DNA of 64,000 nt from Mucilaginibacter empetricola (lineage in GTDB: Bacteria > Bacteroidota > Bacteroidia > Sphingobacteriales > Sphingobacteriaceae), in NCBI RefSeq assembly GCF_024808665.1, contig NZ_JANUBZ010000002.1, positions 378,017 to 442,016 of the forward strand, read 5' to 3'. Shown piece after piece: positions 35,511 to 43,917 of the stretch (positions are counted from its first letter, which is position 1; each line of letters opens with the position of its first letter). The notes beneath the pieces were generated by a model. That model saw only the letters and a program-made list of their open reading frames with translations. It was not told the DNA's origin and ran no database searches. The position numbers and the translations under genes are program-made.

Positions 35511-36350
35511 ATGAATTTACACACAATCGATACCGGATTTTTTAAGTTAGATGGCGGGGCGATGTTTGGTGTGGTGCCTAAAAGCATCTGGAATAAAACC
35601 AACCCGGCCGATGAAAATAATTTATGCACCTGGGCTCTGCGCTGCCTGTTGATAGAAGACGAAGGCAAATTGATTTTGGTGGATACCGGTCTTGGTAACA
35701 AACAAGATCAAAAGTTTTTTAGTCATTATTATCTTCACGGCGATGCCACAATAGATGGTTCGCTGGCTAAATTGGGTTTTCACCGGAACGATATTACAGA
35801 TGTGTTTTTAACCCATTTGCATTTCGATCATGTGGGTGGTGCTGTTATAAGGGATGGTGAAAAATTACTCCCTGCATTTAAAAATGCCACTTATTGGAGT
35901 AACCAACAACACTGGGATTGGGCCATAAATCCAAATGAAAGAGAGAAAGCATCGTTTTTAAAAGAAAATATTTTACCTATTCAGCAAAGCGGGCAATTGC
36001 AATTTGTAGCAAACGAAGAAGGTGTGAAGTTTAGCGAAAATGTACATATCCGGTTCGTTTACGGACATACGGATGCTATGATGCTGCCTTTGATAAATTA
36101 TAAAGACAAGAAAATTTTATATGCGGCTGATCTGTTGCCATCAACAGGCCACATTCCGTTGCCTTACGTAATGGCTTATGACATGTTTCCGTTAAAAACA
36201 CTTTCGGAGAAAAAACAATTTTTGCAGGAAGCTGTTGAGAAAGAGTATATTTTGTTTTTGGAACACGATCCGTTAAACGAATGTTGTACTTTGCAAAATA
36301 CAGAAAAAGGTATTAGATTAGCTGAAACTTTCAGCCTAAAAGAGCTTTAA
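35511..36350 (+). CDS. Metallo-beta-lactamase-fold hydrolase
   Basis: Probable di-zinc hydrolase, in the group containing N-acyl-homoserine lactonase-like and glyoxalase II-like enzymes. 279 residues. The metal-binding motif THLHFDHVGG has His102, His104, Asp106 and His107; further ligands are probably in VYGHTDAM and LYAADLLPS. Substrate unknown. Separated from the upstream small gene by an inverted word array, with its own start directly after it. No signal peptide. Confidence 0.88.
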   Translation: MNLHTIDTGFFKLDGGAMFGVVPKSIWNKTNPADENNLCTWALRCLLIEDEGKLILVDTGLGNKQDQKFFSHYYLHGDATIDGSLAKLGFHRNDITDVFLTHLHFDHVGGAVIRDGEKLLPAFKNATYWSNQQHWDWAINPNEREKASFLKENILPIQQSGQLQFVANEEGVKFSENVHIRFVYGHTDAMMLPLINYKDKKILYAADLLPSTGHIPLPYVMAYDMFPLKTLSEKKQFLQEAVEKEYILFLEHDPLNECCTLQNTEKGIRLAETFSLKEL

Positions 36351-36460
36351 AGTTGATTAAATTCGAACCACAAAAACCGTGCAATAAATCACATAAAATC
36401 AATAAAATAGCACTCTTTTTTTTATATAAAAATTAGTAAAAATTTATCATAACAATTTCT

Positions 36461-36468
36461 TACCTTTG
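36461..36468 (+). promoter_or_regulatory. -7 promoter box TACCTTTG before the sigma factor gene
   Basis: Exact TAnnTTTG match in an A/T-rich upstream region, 41 bases before the ATG at 36510. Confidence 0.6.
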
Positions 36469-36509
36469 CACGTTCTATTCTAAAAGAAGAATCGAGGTAA
36501 TTTAAATAA

Positions 36510-37370
36510 ATGAGACAACTCAAAATAACTCAATCCATTACCAATCGCGAGTCACAGTCGCTTGATAAATATCTTCACGAGATTGGTAAAGTTGATCTGA
36601 TAACAGCCGAAGAAGAAGTAATATTAGCTCAAAAAATAAGGGAAGGCGATCAGGCTGCTTTGGAACGTTTAACAAAAACGAACCTTCGTTTCGTGGTTTC
36701 CGTTGCTAAACAATATCAAAACCAGGGCTTAACCCTTGGAGATTTAATAAATGAAGGTAACTTAGGTTTGATAAAAGCGGCTAAGCGTTTTGACGAAACT
36801 AAAGGTTTTAAATTTATATCGTACGCCGTTTGGTGGATCCGTCAGTCAATATTACAGGCTATTGCCGAGCAATCACGTATTGTACGTTTACCGTTGAACC
36901 AGGTAGGTTCATTAAGCAAAATCAGCAAAGCTTTTTCAAAACTGGAGCAGGAGTATGAGCGTGAGCCATCACCCGAAGAACTAGCCGATATGCTGGAAAC
37001 TACCGTTGATAAAATTTCTGATACCTTAAGCAATTCAGGTCGTCACGTATCAATGGATGCGCCTTTTGTACAGGGTGAAGAAAATACTTTACTTGACGTA
37101 TTAGAGAACCAGGAACCCAATACGGATTCTATCCTGATTAATGAATCATTATCAGAAGAAATTAAACGTTCACTGTCAACACTGACCGAGCGTGAGCGTG
37201 AAATTATTGTATTGTTTTTCGGTTTAGGTACCAACCACCCGCTTTCACTGGAAGAAATTGGTGAGAAATTTAATCTGACCCGCGAACGCGTTAGGCAAAT
37301 AAAAGACAAAGCGCTACAACGTCTTCGTCATACTTCAAGAAGCAAAATTCTTAAATCCTACTTAGGATAA
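36510..37370 (+). CDS. rpoD: RNA polymerase primary sigma factor, short Bacteroidota form
   Basis: Housekeeping sigma-70 factor. 286 residues, the usual short length in this phylum (region 1.1 missing). Region 1.2 begins at about residue 17 ([20 protein letters not shown]). Region 2 has [17 protein letters not shown] and [16 protein letters not shown], region 3 begins near 170, and region 4 carries [20 protein letters not shown] for -33 recognition. The sequence is unlike an ECF factor. This is the factor expected to read the TAnnTTTG boxes listed here. A hairpin at 37401-37443 closes the gene. Confidence 0.95.
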   Translation: MRQLKITQSITNRESQSLDKYLHEIGKVDLITAEEEVILAQKIREGDQAALERLTKTNLRFVVSVAKQYQNQGLTLGDLINEGNLGLIKAAKRFDETKGFKFISYAVWWIRQSILQAIAEQSRIVRLPLNQVGSLSKISKAFSKLEQEYEREPSPEELADMLETTVDKISDTLSNSGRHVSMDAPFVQGEENTLLDVLENQEPNTDSILINESLSEEIKRSLSTLTEREREIIVLFFGLGTNHPLSLEEIGEKFNLTRERVRQIKDKALQRLRHTSRSKILKSYLG

Positions 37371-37400
37371 TATAATTCCCTTTAAGGTTTTATTGTAATA

Positions 37401-37443
37401 AACAAGGTTTGATAACTTATACATAAAGTTGTCAAACCTTGTT
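37401..37443 (+). terminator. Terminator after the sigma factor gene
   Basis: AACAAGGTTTGATAACTT pairs with AAGTTGTCAAACCTTGTT around a 7-base loop, one T-G wobble, an 18-base-pair stem located 31 bases after the stop. No strong T run follows. Confidence 0.7.
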
Positions 37444-37514
37444 ATGCGTTAATAATTTGTTTTTCTGTAACGCATGCACCTAAAACGGGGTCTATTGGTT
37501 ATCAATAAGCCCTG

Positions 37515-38495
37515 ATGCGTAAAATCTGCCTGTTATTATTTGTTTTTGTAAGCTGTTGTTGCTTTAAGGTAGCGGGTAAAAGCAAATTAACAATAGGCAA
37601 TATCACCTTCAACGGTGCAATAGTAGATCCTGATCCCGCACCCACAGCTGATTTTAAAACCCTTATAGTACCCATAAAAAGAGTCGGTAATTTAATAGTG
37701 ATTGAGGCAACGGTCGATACGCTTCAAGGCAACTTTGTATTGGATACCGGCGCGCCCTATCTTATCCTTAATGAAACTTATTTTAGAAATAGCCCCAATA
37801 TTGGCGATAGCGAAGCAACTGGTATAACGGGGGCTTCATCAGGTTCGTTTACCACCTACGTTCGTAACTTCTCTATTCTTGATCTTCAATACAGCCGGTT
37901 AACGGCGCAGGTTACAGATCTTTCGTTTATTGAAAATGGGCGAAACATAAAAATATTGGGCTTGCTGGGCACGCGCCTGTTTTCGAAGTTTGCTGTAACG
38001 GTTGATCTTTTTAGAAATGTGCTTTATATCCAGAAACTGGATAAAGACGGCAATATCCCTGAATCTGAAAGAGTTTACCACGACAGGTTTATGGTGAGTT
38101 CGTTTAAATTGCTGAATGATGTTATATTTTTAAAAGGCGATGTAAATAATAATACTTTTTGGTTTGCTTTTGATACAGCAGCCGAAACGAATCTTTTAGA
38201 TTACGAGCGGGTAAAAAAGATCATACCATCTATGCAGGTAATAGGGCGTTCCAAACTAACCGGCGTAGGTGGTTCGAATTTTGAAGTGATTTATGCCCGG
38301 TTTGATGAATTAATAATTGGCAACCGCACGTTTATGAAAAACCGGGTGTTATTAACCAGTCTCGAAAAAATGGGAAACTCATATGGTTATAATGTCGACG
38401 GTGTTTTGGGTTATGATTTTTTTGTGCGGGGTATTTTTACCATCAACTTCGTGAAAAAAGAATTTGAAATGTACATTTACACTAACCAGGAGTAA
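37515..38495 (+). CDS. Secreted retropepsin-like aspartyl protease, tandem domain
   Basis: 326 residues. A signal peptide (about 1-21) precedes two half-domains, each with a catalytic Asp motif: NFVLDTGAPYLIL (Asp77-Thr-Gly-Ala) and FAFDTAAETNLLD (Asp220-Thr-Ala). Gly-rich flap-like strands follow each (ATGITGASSGS, KLTGVGGSNFEV). The duplicated arrangement resembles the pseudo-two-lobe aspartyl protease family annotated in Bacteroidota; whether it is active is not known, since the second motif is DTA-A rather than DTG. Its stop overlaps the start of the next gene (TAATG), so the two are translationally coupled. Confidence 0.82.
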   Translation: MRKICLLLFVFVSCCCFKVAGKSKLTIGNITFNGAIVDPDPAPTADFKTLIVPIKRVGNLIVIEATVDTLQGNFVLDTGAPYLILNETYFRNSPNIGDSEATGITGASSGSFTTYVRNFSILDLQYSRLTAQVTDLSFIENGRNIKILGLLGTRLFSKFAVTVDLFRNVLYIQKLDKDGNIPESERVYHDRFMVSSFKLLNDVIFLKGDVNNNTFWFAFDTAAETNLLDYERVKKIIPSMQVIGRSKLTGVGGSNFEVIYARFDELIIGNRTFMKNRVLLTSLEKMGNSYGYNVDGVLGYDFFVRGIFTINFVKKEFEMYIYTNQE

Positions 38496-39928
38496 TGCGG
38501 AGCAAAGGATACATAGTTGTTTTATTGATATTGCTGATTGGCAGTATTCAAACAGCTATGGCTCAAAATCGCAATGCGCTCATAATTAACGAGGATCGCC
38601 TGGTTTTGCAAATCGATTTGCAATCATCTCAAAAACAATTGGACAGTATTTTAAAAGTGGCGGGGGTAAGTGAAATAGGTATCGGAAAATTAGTACATGG
38701 AGATTTTAATGTTTTAAAGGATGATGGCTGGGCTTTTGACAGCAAAAAAGATAATATCATCAGCTTTAACAGGCCTCTAGCCGAGCTGAAGGATAATCCG
38801 CAAAGTGAACCTTATAAAATTACGAGCCGAATCCCCAATTTAAATGATAATCCGGGTTACCCGGCACCTTTAAATTACGGGTTTAACAAGTTTGCCAGAA
38901 TTACGGTTTATGAATTAGCATCGGGTTTGACGCGGTTTATTTTGCAGGGATACGAGCGATCAAAAAGAGTTTTTCTTTCGGGCAGTTTCAACAATTGGAG
39001 CACGCTAAAGGGTATAATGAAAAAGACCGACGGCGGCTGGTTGCTTGATGTTAAACTGGAGCCGGGAGTTTATGAATACAAATACATAACCGACGGCCGG
39101 TGGACAACTGATCCGCAAAATTTAATACAAACCAATGATGGAGCCGGTAATACCAATTCGGTCTATTTTAAATATAACTACACTTTTAAGCTTGCCGGTT
39201 TTGCACAAACGCATCGGGTGACTGCAGCTGGTGACTTCAATAATTGGAACGCCAACGAATTAATACTCGAAAGAAAAGGAAACACCTGGCAACAGCAAAT
39301 GTACCTTAGCGAAGGGAAGCATCTGTACCGCTTTATGGTTGATGGTCAGTGGATAACTGATCCTTCAAATCTGTTAAAAGAAAAAGATGATAGCAGTAAG
39401 ATAAGTTCAGTTTTAAACTTGGGTGAGGTGGTAACTTTTAAACTGGCAGGCTATGCCAATGCTAAAAAGGTTTTTGTGGCCGGTGATTTTAACAAATGGA
39501 ACGCTAATGCTTTACCCATGAAAAAAACAATCAACGGATGGGCGCTGCCGGTAACGTTTTCTGCAGGTAATTATAGCTATAAATTTGTTGTTGATGGTCA
39601 ATGGATCATCGACCCACAAAACCCTTTAACCGTTGTAGAACAGGGAGCAACCAATTCATTTTTAGCTGTAAAACCTAATCACACATTTATTTTAAAGGGA
39701 TATGGTACTGCAAAGACCATAACCCTGCACGGAACTTTTAATAATTGGGAACCTCATGGCTACACCATGGCCCACCGTGGGGACGATTGGGTAATTAGTT
39801 TTAACCTTAAACCGGGAAAGTATTTGTACAAATTTATTGTTGACAGTAGGTGGATACTTGACCCTGGGAATAAATTTTGGGAGCCCAACCAATTTGATAC
39901 CGGAAATTCTGTTTTGTGGATTGAATAG
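38495..39928 (+). CDS. Secreted protein with four tandem glycogen-binding-like (CBM48/AMPK-type E-set) domains
   Basis: 477 residues. A signal peptide (ends AMAQ), an N-terminal module (about 26-145) without a recognised fold, then four copies of an 80-residue beta-sandwich at about 147-228, 229-310, 313-392 and 396-477. Each copy repeats the pattern F.L.GY...K.V...G.FNNW, then W......L..G.Y.YKF.VDG.WI.DP.N, the AMPK/isoamylase N-terminal glycogen-binding signature. No catalytic domain is present, so it may act as a carbohydrate-binding surface or periplasmic protein. Tandem quadruplication without an enzyme is unusual. It is coupled to the upstream aspartyl-protease gene. Confidence 0.85.
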   Translation: MRSKGYIVVLLILLIGSIQTAMAQNRNALIINEDRLVLQIDLQSSQKQLDSILKVAGVSEIGIGKLVHGDFNVLKDDGWAFDSKKDNIISFNRPLAELKDNPQSEPYKITSRIPNLNDNPGYPAPLNYGFNKFARITVYELASGLTRFILQGYERSKRVFLSGSFNNWSTLKGIMKKTDGGWLLDVKLEPGVYEYKYITDGRWTTDPQNLIQTNDGAGNTNSVYFKYNYTFKLAGFAQTHRVTAAGDFNNWNANELILERKGNTWQQQMYLSEGKHLYRFMVDGQWITDPSNLLKEKDDSSKISSVLNLGEVVTFKLAGYANAKKVFVAGDFNKWNANALPMKKTINGWALPVTFSAGNYSYKFVVDGQWIIDPQNPLTVVEQGATNSFLAVKPNHTFILKGYGTAKTITLHGTFNNWEPHGYTMAHRGDDWVISFNLKPGKYLYKFIVDSRWILDPGNKFWEPNQFDTGNSVLWIE

Positions 39929-40007
39929 CTGGCGATATTTTGTTGCTAAACAATATGTTATCATTGTAATTTTATAAATTGCAGTACCCAAATCCAGTAA
40001 ACCTGTA

Positions 40008-41978
40008 ATGCGATTAAGTTTTCTTGCTTTAATTTTATCAACTATTGTTCAGTTAGTTGCATTAAATGCCATTGCGCAAACTTGCAGCGGTAGCTTGGGC
40101 GCGCCCGTTATTAATGAAACTTTTGGTGCAGGCACCTCTTTTGGAGTTGGCCCCCCATTACCCGCAGGCGTAACTAATTTACAATACGTTGCAGACCCCT
40201 GTGGAGGCAATGATGACACTTATACTATTTTGAATACAATGGGTTCGGGTTGTAAGGGCGGTACCTGGCAGGTATTAGGCCATGATCATACCGGCGATCC
40301 ATATGGCTATATGATGATTATTAATGCCGCAATTGATCCAAGTTTGTTTTTTACCGAAAGGGTTGACGGAAGTAAATTGTGTCCCAATACCACTTACCAG
40401 TTTGCCGCATGGATATTGAATATCCTTGTTGATGAGCCCCAAACACAAGGGTATTCGCAGCCAAATATTACTTTTAGTATCGAAACCGCCAGCGGTATTG
40501 TTCTGCAAACGTATAATACAGGAGACATACCAGCAAGCAAGGACATTATTTGGAAACAATATGGAACACTTTTTACTACCCCGTCTGACGGATCGGATAT
40601 TGTGGTTAAAATGACAAACAATGGCGCTGGTGGTAATGGGAACGATTTGGCTATGGATGATATTACCTTTAGCCCCTGCGGACAAATTATTAGAACCGGC
40701 TTTGGCACTATTGATGATAATGCCGATAAAGATGCCTGCCAAAATGATAACTTAAGCTATAATTTGGTAGCCAATCAAACCGGATATACTAATCCATCTA
40801 TTCAATGGCAGGAAAATAAGAATGATGGCAATGGATGGGTTAATATTCAAGGCGCAACATCATTAACCTTACCCGTTAATATGCCCGACGCTGCACCCGG
40901 TGAATATCAGTATAGAATAGGAATGTTAAACCAGGCAAGTATCGGGTCAGAAAATTGCCGCATATATTCCGATCCGCTTAATATCAATGTTTATCCAACC
41001 CCTGTTGTGCCAATTGTTGCGAATACAAGCGCCTGCGAGGGGCATCCCATACAGTTAAATTCATCTGGCGGCGACACTTTTTTGTGGGCAGGGCCCAATA
41101 ACTTCACATCAACAAATGATAGCCCGGTAGTAACAGAAAGTGCCGATCCGAGTTATAACGGAGTTTATACTGTACAAGTAATTAAAAATAATTGCCCTGT
41201 TTTTGCGAGTACTACTGTTACTGTTTATGAAACACCGGCAATAAGCCCAATGAGTAATGTTCAGATTTGCGCAGGCGATGGTATTCAGCTTAACCCTGTA
41301 ACGGCAAACGTTACTCATTTTAAATGGGTACCATCTTATGGACTGGATCACGATGATATTGCCAACCCAATAGCCAATCCGCTGACAACAACAAATTACA
41401 TATTAACAGTAAGCAATGACGGATGCACCGGCGTTGCCCCATTGGCAACGATAACGGTTACCGTTAATAAAAAACCAGTTGCTGATGCGGGTAGGGCAAT
41501 TGTAATGCTTGAGGGGCAAACTGCCCAATTGAACGGAACAGTAGGCGGAGATAATATATCCTACTATTGGACGCCCGTAGATTATCTGAGCAATCCATCG
41601 TCATTAAACCCCACTACGAGCTCACCGTCTGATATTACTTATACGCTGCATACAGTATCGGGCGTAAACTGCGGAGAGGCAACAAGCAGCGTTTTTGTTA
41701 AGGTTTATAAAACAATAACTATTGCAAATACCTTTACGCCCAATGGCGATGGTATTAATGATTATTGGGATATAAAGAATATTGACGATTATCCAAATGC
41801 TCAGTTTAACGTGTATGACAGGTATGGCCAAATGGTTTTTCAAAGCATAGGCTACAGCAAACCATGGGATGGCACTTATGACGGCAAAAACCTACCCACC
41901 GGAACTTATTATTACATTATAGACCTAAAGGCAGATAACTTACCCAAACAAGCCGGTTGGGTACTAATTGTGCGTTGA
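40008..41978 (+). CDS. Surface protein with type IX secretion (gliding motility-associated) C-terminal domain
   Basis: 656 residues. A signal peptide ending in NAIAQ is followed by an extracellular region with lectin/ConA-like (about 30-220) and Ig-like or PKD-like beta modules, and ends in the gliding motility-associated sorting domain (about 565-656; NTFTPNGDGINDYWDIKNI, NVYDRYGQMVF, WDGTYDGKNLPTGTYYY). The C-terminus directs export by the type IX system and cell-surface attachment of the type B kind. Ligand unknown; probably an adhesin. Independent of the glycogen-binding gene 79 bases upstream. Confidence 0.88.
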   Translation: MRLSFLALILSTIVQLVALNAIAQTCSGSLGAPVINETFGAGTSFGVGPPLPAGVTNLQYVADPCGGNDDTYTILNTMGSGCKGGTWQVLGHDHTGDPYGYMMIINAAIDPSLFFTERVDGSKLCPNTTYQFAAWILNILVDEPQTQGYSQPNITFSIETASGIVLQTYNTGDIPASKDIIWKQYGTLFTTPSDGSDIVVKMTNNGAGGNGNDLAMDDITFSPCGQIIRTGFGTIDDNADKDACQNDNLSYNLVANQTGYTNPSIQWQENKNDGNGWVNIQGATSLTLPVNMPDAAPGEYQYRIGMLNQASIGSENCRIYSDPLNINVYPTPVVPIVANTSACEGHPIQLNSSGGDTFLWAGPNNFTSTNDSPVVTESADPSYNGVYTVQVIKNNCPVFASTTVTVYETPAISPMSNVQICAGDGIQLNPVTANVTHFKWVPSYGLDHDDIANPIANPLTTTNYILTVSNDGCTGVAPLATITVTVNKKPVADAGRAIVMLEGQTAQLNGTVGGDNISYYWTPVDYLSNPSSLNPTTSSPSDITYTLHTVSGVNCGEATSSVFVKVYKTITIANTFTPNGDGINDYWDIKNIDDYPNAQFNVYDRYGQMVFQSIGYSKPWDGTYDGKNLPTGTYYYIIDLKADNLPKQAGWVLIVR

Positions 41979-42182
41979 TTTATGGCGTGACTGCATTAAT
42001 GATAATCTATAAATTCAAAAAATTGCAATTTTAGTGGCACTGGGACTGTTTTAATCGATAAAAAAGTATATTAGCAATTAATAATTTCAGGGAAAACGAA
42101 GCTGAACTATGCGGATTATTCAAATCCGTCATCATTAAAAAATCTTGCTTCAGCCCTGGCGTTCTATCAAAAAAATAGATTT

Positions 42183-42968
42183 ATGACGGTTCCTATATAT
42201 CAGGCTGATGCCTTTACAAACAAGCTTTTCGGTGGCAATCCTGCAGCTATTTGTCCTTTGGATAAATGGCTTCCTGACGAAACAATGCAAAAAATAGCGA
42301 TTGAAAATAATTTGGCCGAAACTGCTTTTTTTGTTAAAAATGAAAATGGCTATAAACTAAGATGGTTTACGCCCGAATATGAAATTGATTTATGTGGCCA
42401 TGCAACACTTGCTTCAGCACATATTTTATTTACCGAGTTGGGGCATAACAGTTCTGAAATTCATTTTGAAACCGTAAAGGCAGGGGTACTTACTGTTAAA
42501 AAAGACGGTGATAAATATACCATGGATTTCCCGTCAAGGCCCCCCATTCATATTGATCCTCCGGTAGGTTTAATTGAGGCTTTGGGCGAAAAACAACCGG
42601 TTGAGGTTTTGAGATCGAGAGATTATTTTCTGGTCTATGAATCGGCCGATGATATAAAAGATATAACACCCGATTTTTTTGCCTTATCAAAAATGGATAC
42701 CGTTGGCGTAATTGTAACCGCACCCGGAAAAAATGTTGATTTTGTATCCAGGTTTTTTGCGCCCGGTGCCGGCATCCCGGAAGATCCGGTAACTGGTTCG
42801 GCGCATTGTAACCTCATACCTTATTGGGCCGAAAAATTAAATAAGACTCAATTACATGCCTATCAACTTTCCAGCCGCAGAGGTGAACTCTGGTGCGAAC
42901 TAAAAGGCGACAGGGTGTTGATGAGCGGCCAGGCTGTTACCTATTTAAAAGGAGAAATATTTTTTTAA
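42183..42968 (+). CDS. PhzF family phenazine-biosynthesis-like isomerase
   Basis: Two-domain diaminopimelate epimerase-fold protein. 261 residues, near family length. Signature segments: YQADAFTNKLFGGNPAAICPL at the N-terminus, ENNLAETAFFV (catalytic Glu), RWFTPEYEIDLCGHATLASA, and the distal EDPVTGSAHCNLIPYW. Without other phenazine genes, a role in phenazine synthesis is unlikely; the family is broad and most members are unassigned. The 204-base leader contains CGGATT-AATCCG and CAGGG-CCCTG complementary segments that could form nested stems. Confidence 0.88.
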   Translation: MTVPIYQADAFTNKLFGGNPAAICPLDKWLPDETMQKIAIENNLAETAFFVKNENGYKLRWFTPEYEIDLCGHATLASAHILFTELGHNSSEIHFETVKAGVLTVKKDGDKYTMDFPSRPPIHIDPPVGLIEALGEKQPVEVLRSRDYFLVYESADDIKDITPDFFALSKMDTVGVIVTAPGKNVDFVSRFFAPGAGIPEDPVTGSAHCNLIPYWAEKLNKTQLHAYQLSSRRGELWCELKGDRVLMSGQAVTYLKGEIFF

Positions 42969-42970
42969 AA

Positions 42971-43060
42971 AAGCTTAAAGCTAAAAGACCAAAGCAGAAA
43001 GCTTTTTTGCTTTGGTCTTTTTTTAGACTTTGGTTTCCAAGCTTTTAGCTTTCAGCTTCT
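42971..43060. repeat. Inverted word array (AAGCTTAAAGCTAAAAG words) with embedded terminator
   Basis: The left arm (AAGCTTAAAGCTAAAAGACC) and right arm (TTGGTTTCCAAGCTTTTAGC, TTTCAGCTTCTTC) are imperfect reverse complements. It sits between convergent genes and contains the terminator at 42983-43021. Confidence 0.7.
42983..43021. terminator. Bidirectional terminator between phzF and the convergent reductase
   Basis: AAAAGACCAAAGCA pairs exactly with TGCTTTGGTCTTTT around an 11-base loop, followed by a T run on the plus strand; A/T symmetry allows both directions. Confidence 0.85.
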
Positions 43061-43066
43061 TCATGC

Positions 43067-43705
43067 TCAATATCCTACGGTAAACCGCTCCCGGATATGT
43101 TGCGGGTTCATTATTTCGTAAATTATTGCCACAGCAAAATCTTCCATTGAAATAAAACTCCGGCCATTTTCATCAACTAGCAATTTATTGGTGCCCGTGC
43201 GAAAATTTCCGGTGCGTTCTAACGGTTCAATTTCTGCAGCCGGACTAACATAGGTCCACTCAATTTCTTTTTCTTTCTGATATATTTTCAGCGCATCACG
43301 ATGAGCCAGCGCGACAGGTTTATATTGAGGTGGAAAATTTGGTGTATCAACCAATTGTACACCGGGCGAAACTTCAAGACTACCTGCGCCGCCAACTATC
43401 AACAAACGCTTTACATGCGCCTGTTTCAAACCGTTTAATAGTGGTGTTGCCACCTCGGGAATAGATGATGGCGTAGCACCATTTGTATTACTATAGGCAC
43501 AAACTACGGCATCATGATCAAATGCGGCGGCTTCTACATCCTGACTATCAAATAAATCGCCTTTTGCAACCCGTAAATGCGACCGGTCGTTTGAATAATC
43601 TTCGGGATGGCGTACTACTGCGGTAACGTTATGCCCCCGGTTTAAGGCTTCTGTAACTACGCGGCTTCCTATGCGGCCGCTTGCTCCAAATACTGCTATT
43701 TTCAT
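43067..43705 (-). CDS. NAD(P)H-binding SDR-like reductase (NmrA/atypical SDR family)
   Basis: 212 residues, single Rossmann domain. Cofactor motif IAVFGASGRIGSRVVTEALN (Gly-x-x-Gly-x-x-Gly) and the downstream RLLIVGGAGSLEV and the substrate-loop region KEIEWTYVSPAAEIEPLERT match the NAD(P)-binding family with SDR a5-like proteins. No catalytic Tyr-x3-Lys is visible, as in other atypical SDRs of this group, and the substrate is unknown. Convergent with phzF and divergent from smc. Confidence 0.85.
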   Translation of the reverse strand: MKIAVFGASGRIGSRVVTEALNRGHNVTAVVRHPEDYSNDRSHLRVAKGDLFDSQDVEAAAFDHDAVVCAYSNTNGATPSSIPEVATPLLNGLKQAHVKRLLIVGGAGSLEVSPGVQLVDTPNFPPQYKPVALAHRDALKIYQKEKEIEWTYVSPAAEIEPLERTGNFRTGTNKLLVDENGRSFISMEDFAVAIIYEIMNPQHIRERFTVGY

Positions 43706-43917
43706 AAATGTATAAATGCTATAAAGGTTATAATTGTTTGACTGAAGAGCTATTTACAACCGGTAGTTGAGATTATTTAGGAACGTAAAATTACCCATTT
43801 AAATTGCCTTATGCTAAATGTTAACAGAAACCTTTAATGGTATAAAAAAAACATAGAATAATGATTTTTTTATGATTACTTTGAAGGTTCGAATTTTTCA
43901 GGAACAGTACATTATAA

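Noticed and set aside
36351..36509. tRNA, 6S or other RNA gene in the larger spacers
   Set aside because: None of the gaps above 150 bases shows a cloverleaf, CCA end or recognisable conserved RNA core.
42061..42182. Riboswitch in the phzF leader
   Set aside because: CGGATT-AATCCG and CAGGG-CCCTG can pair, but the arms are short and match no riboswitch I know; too weak to list as a feature.
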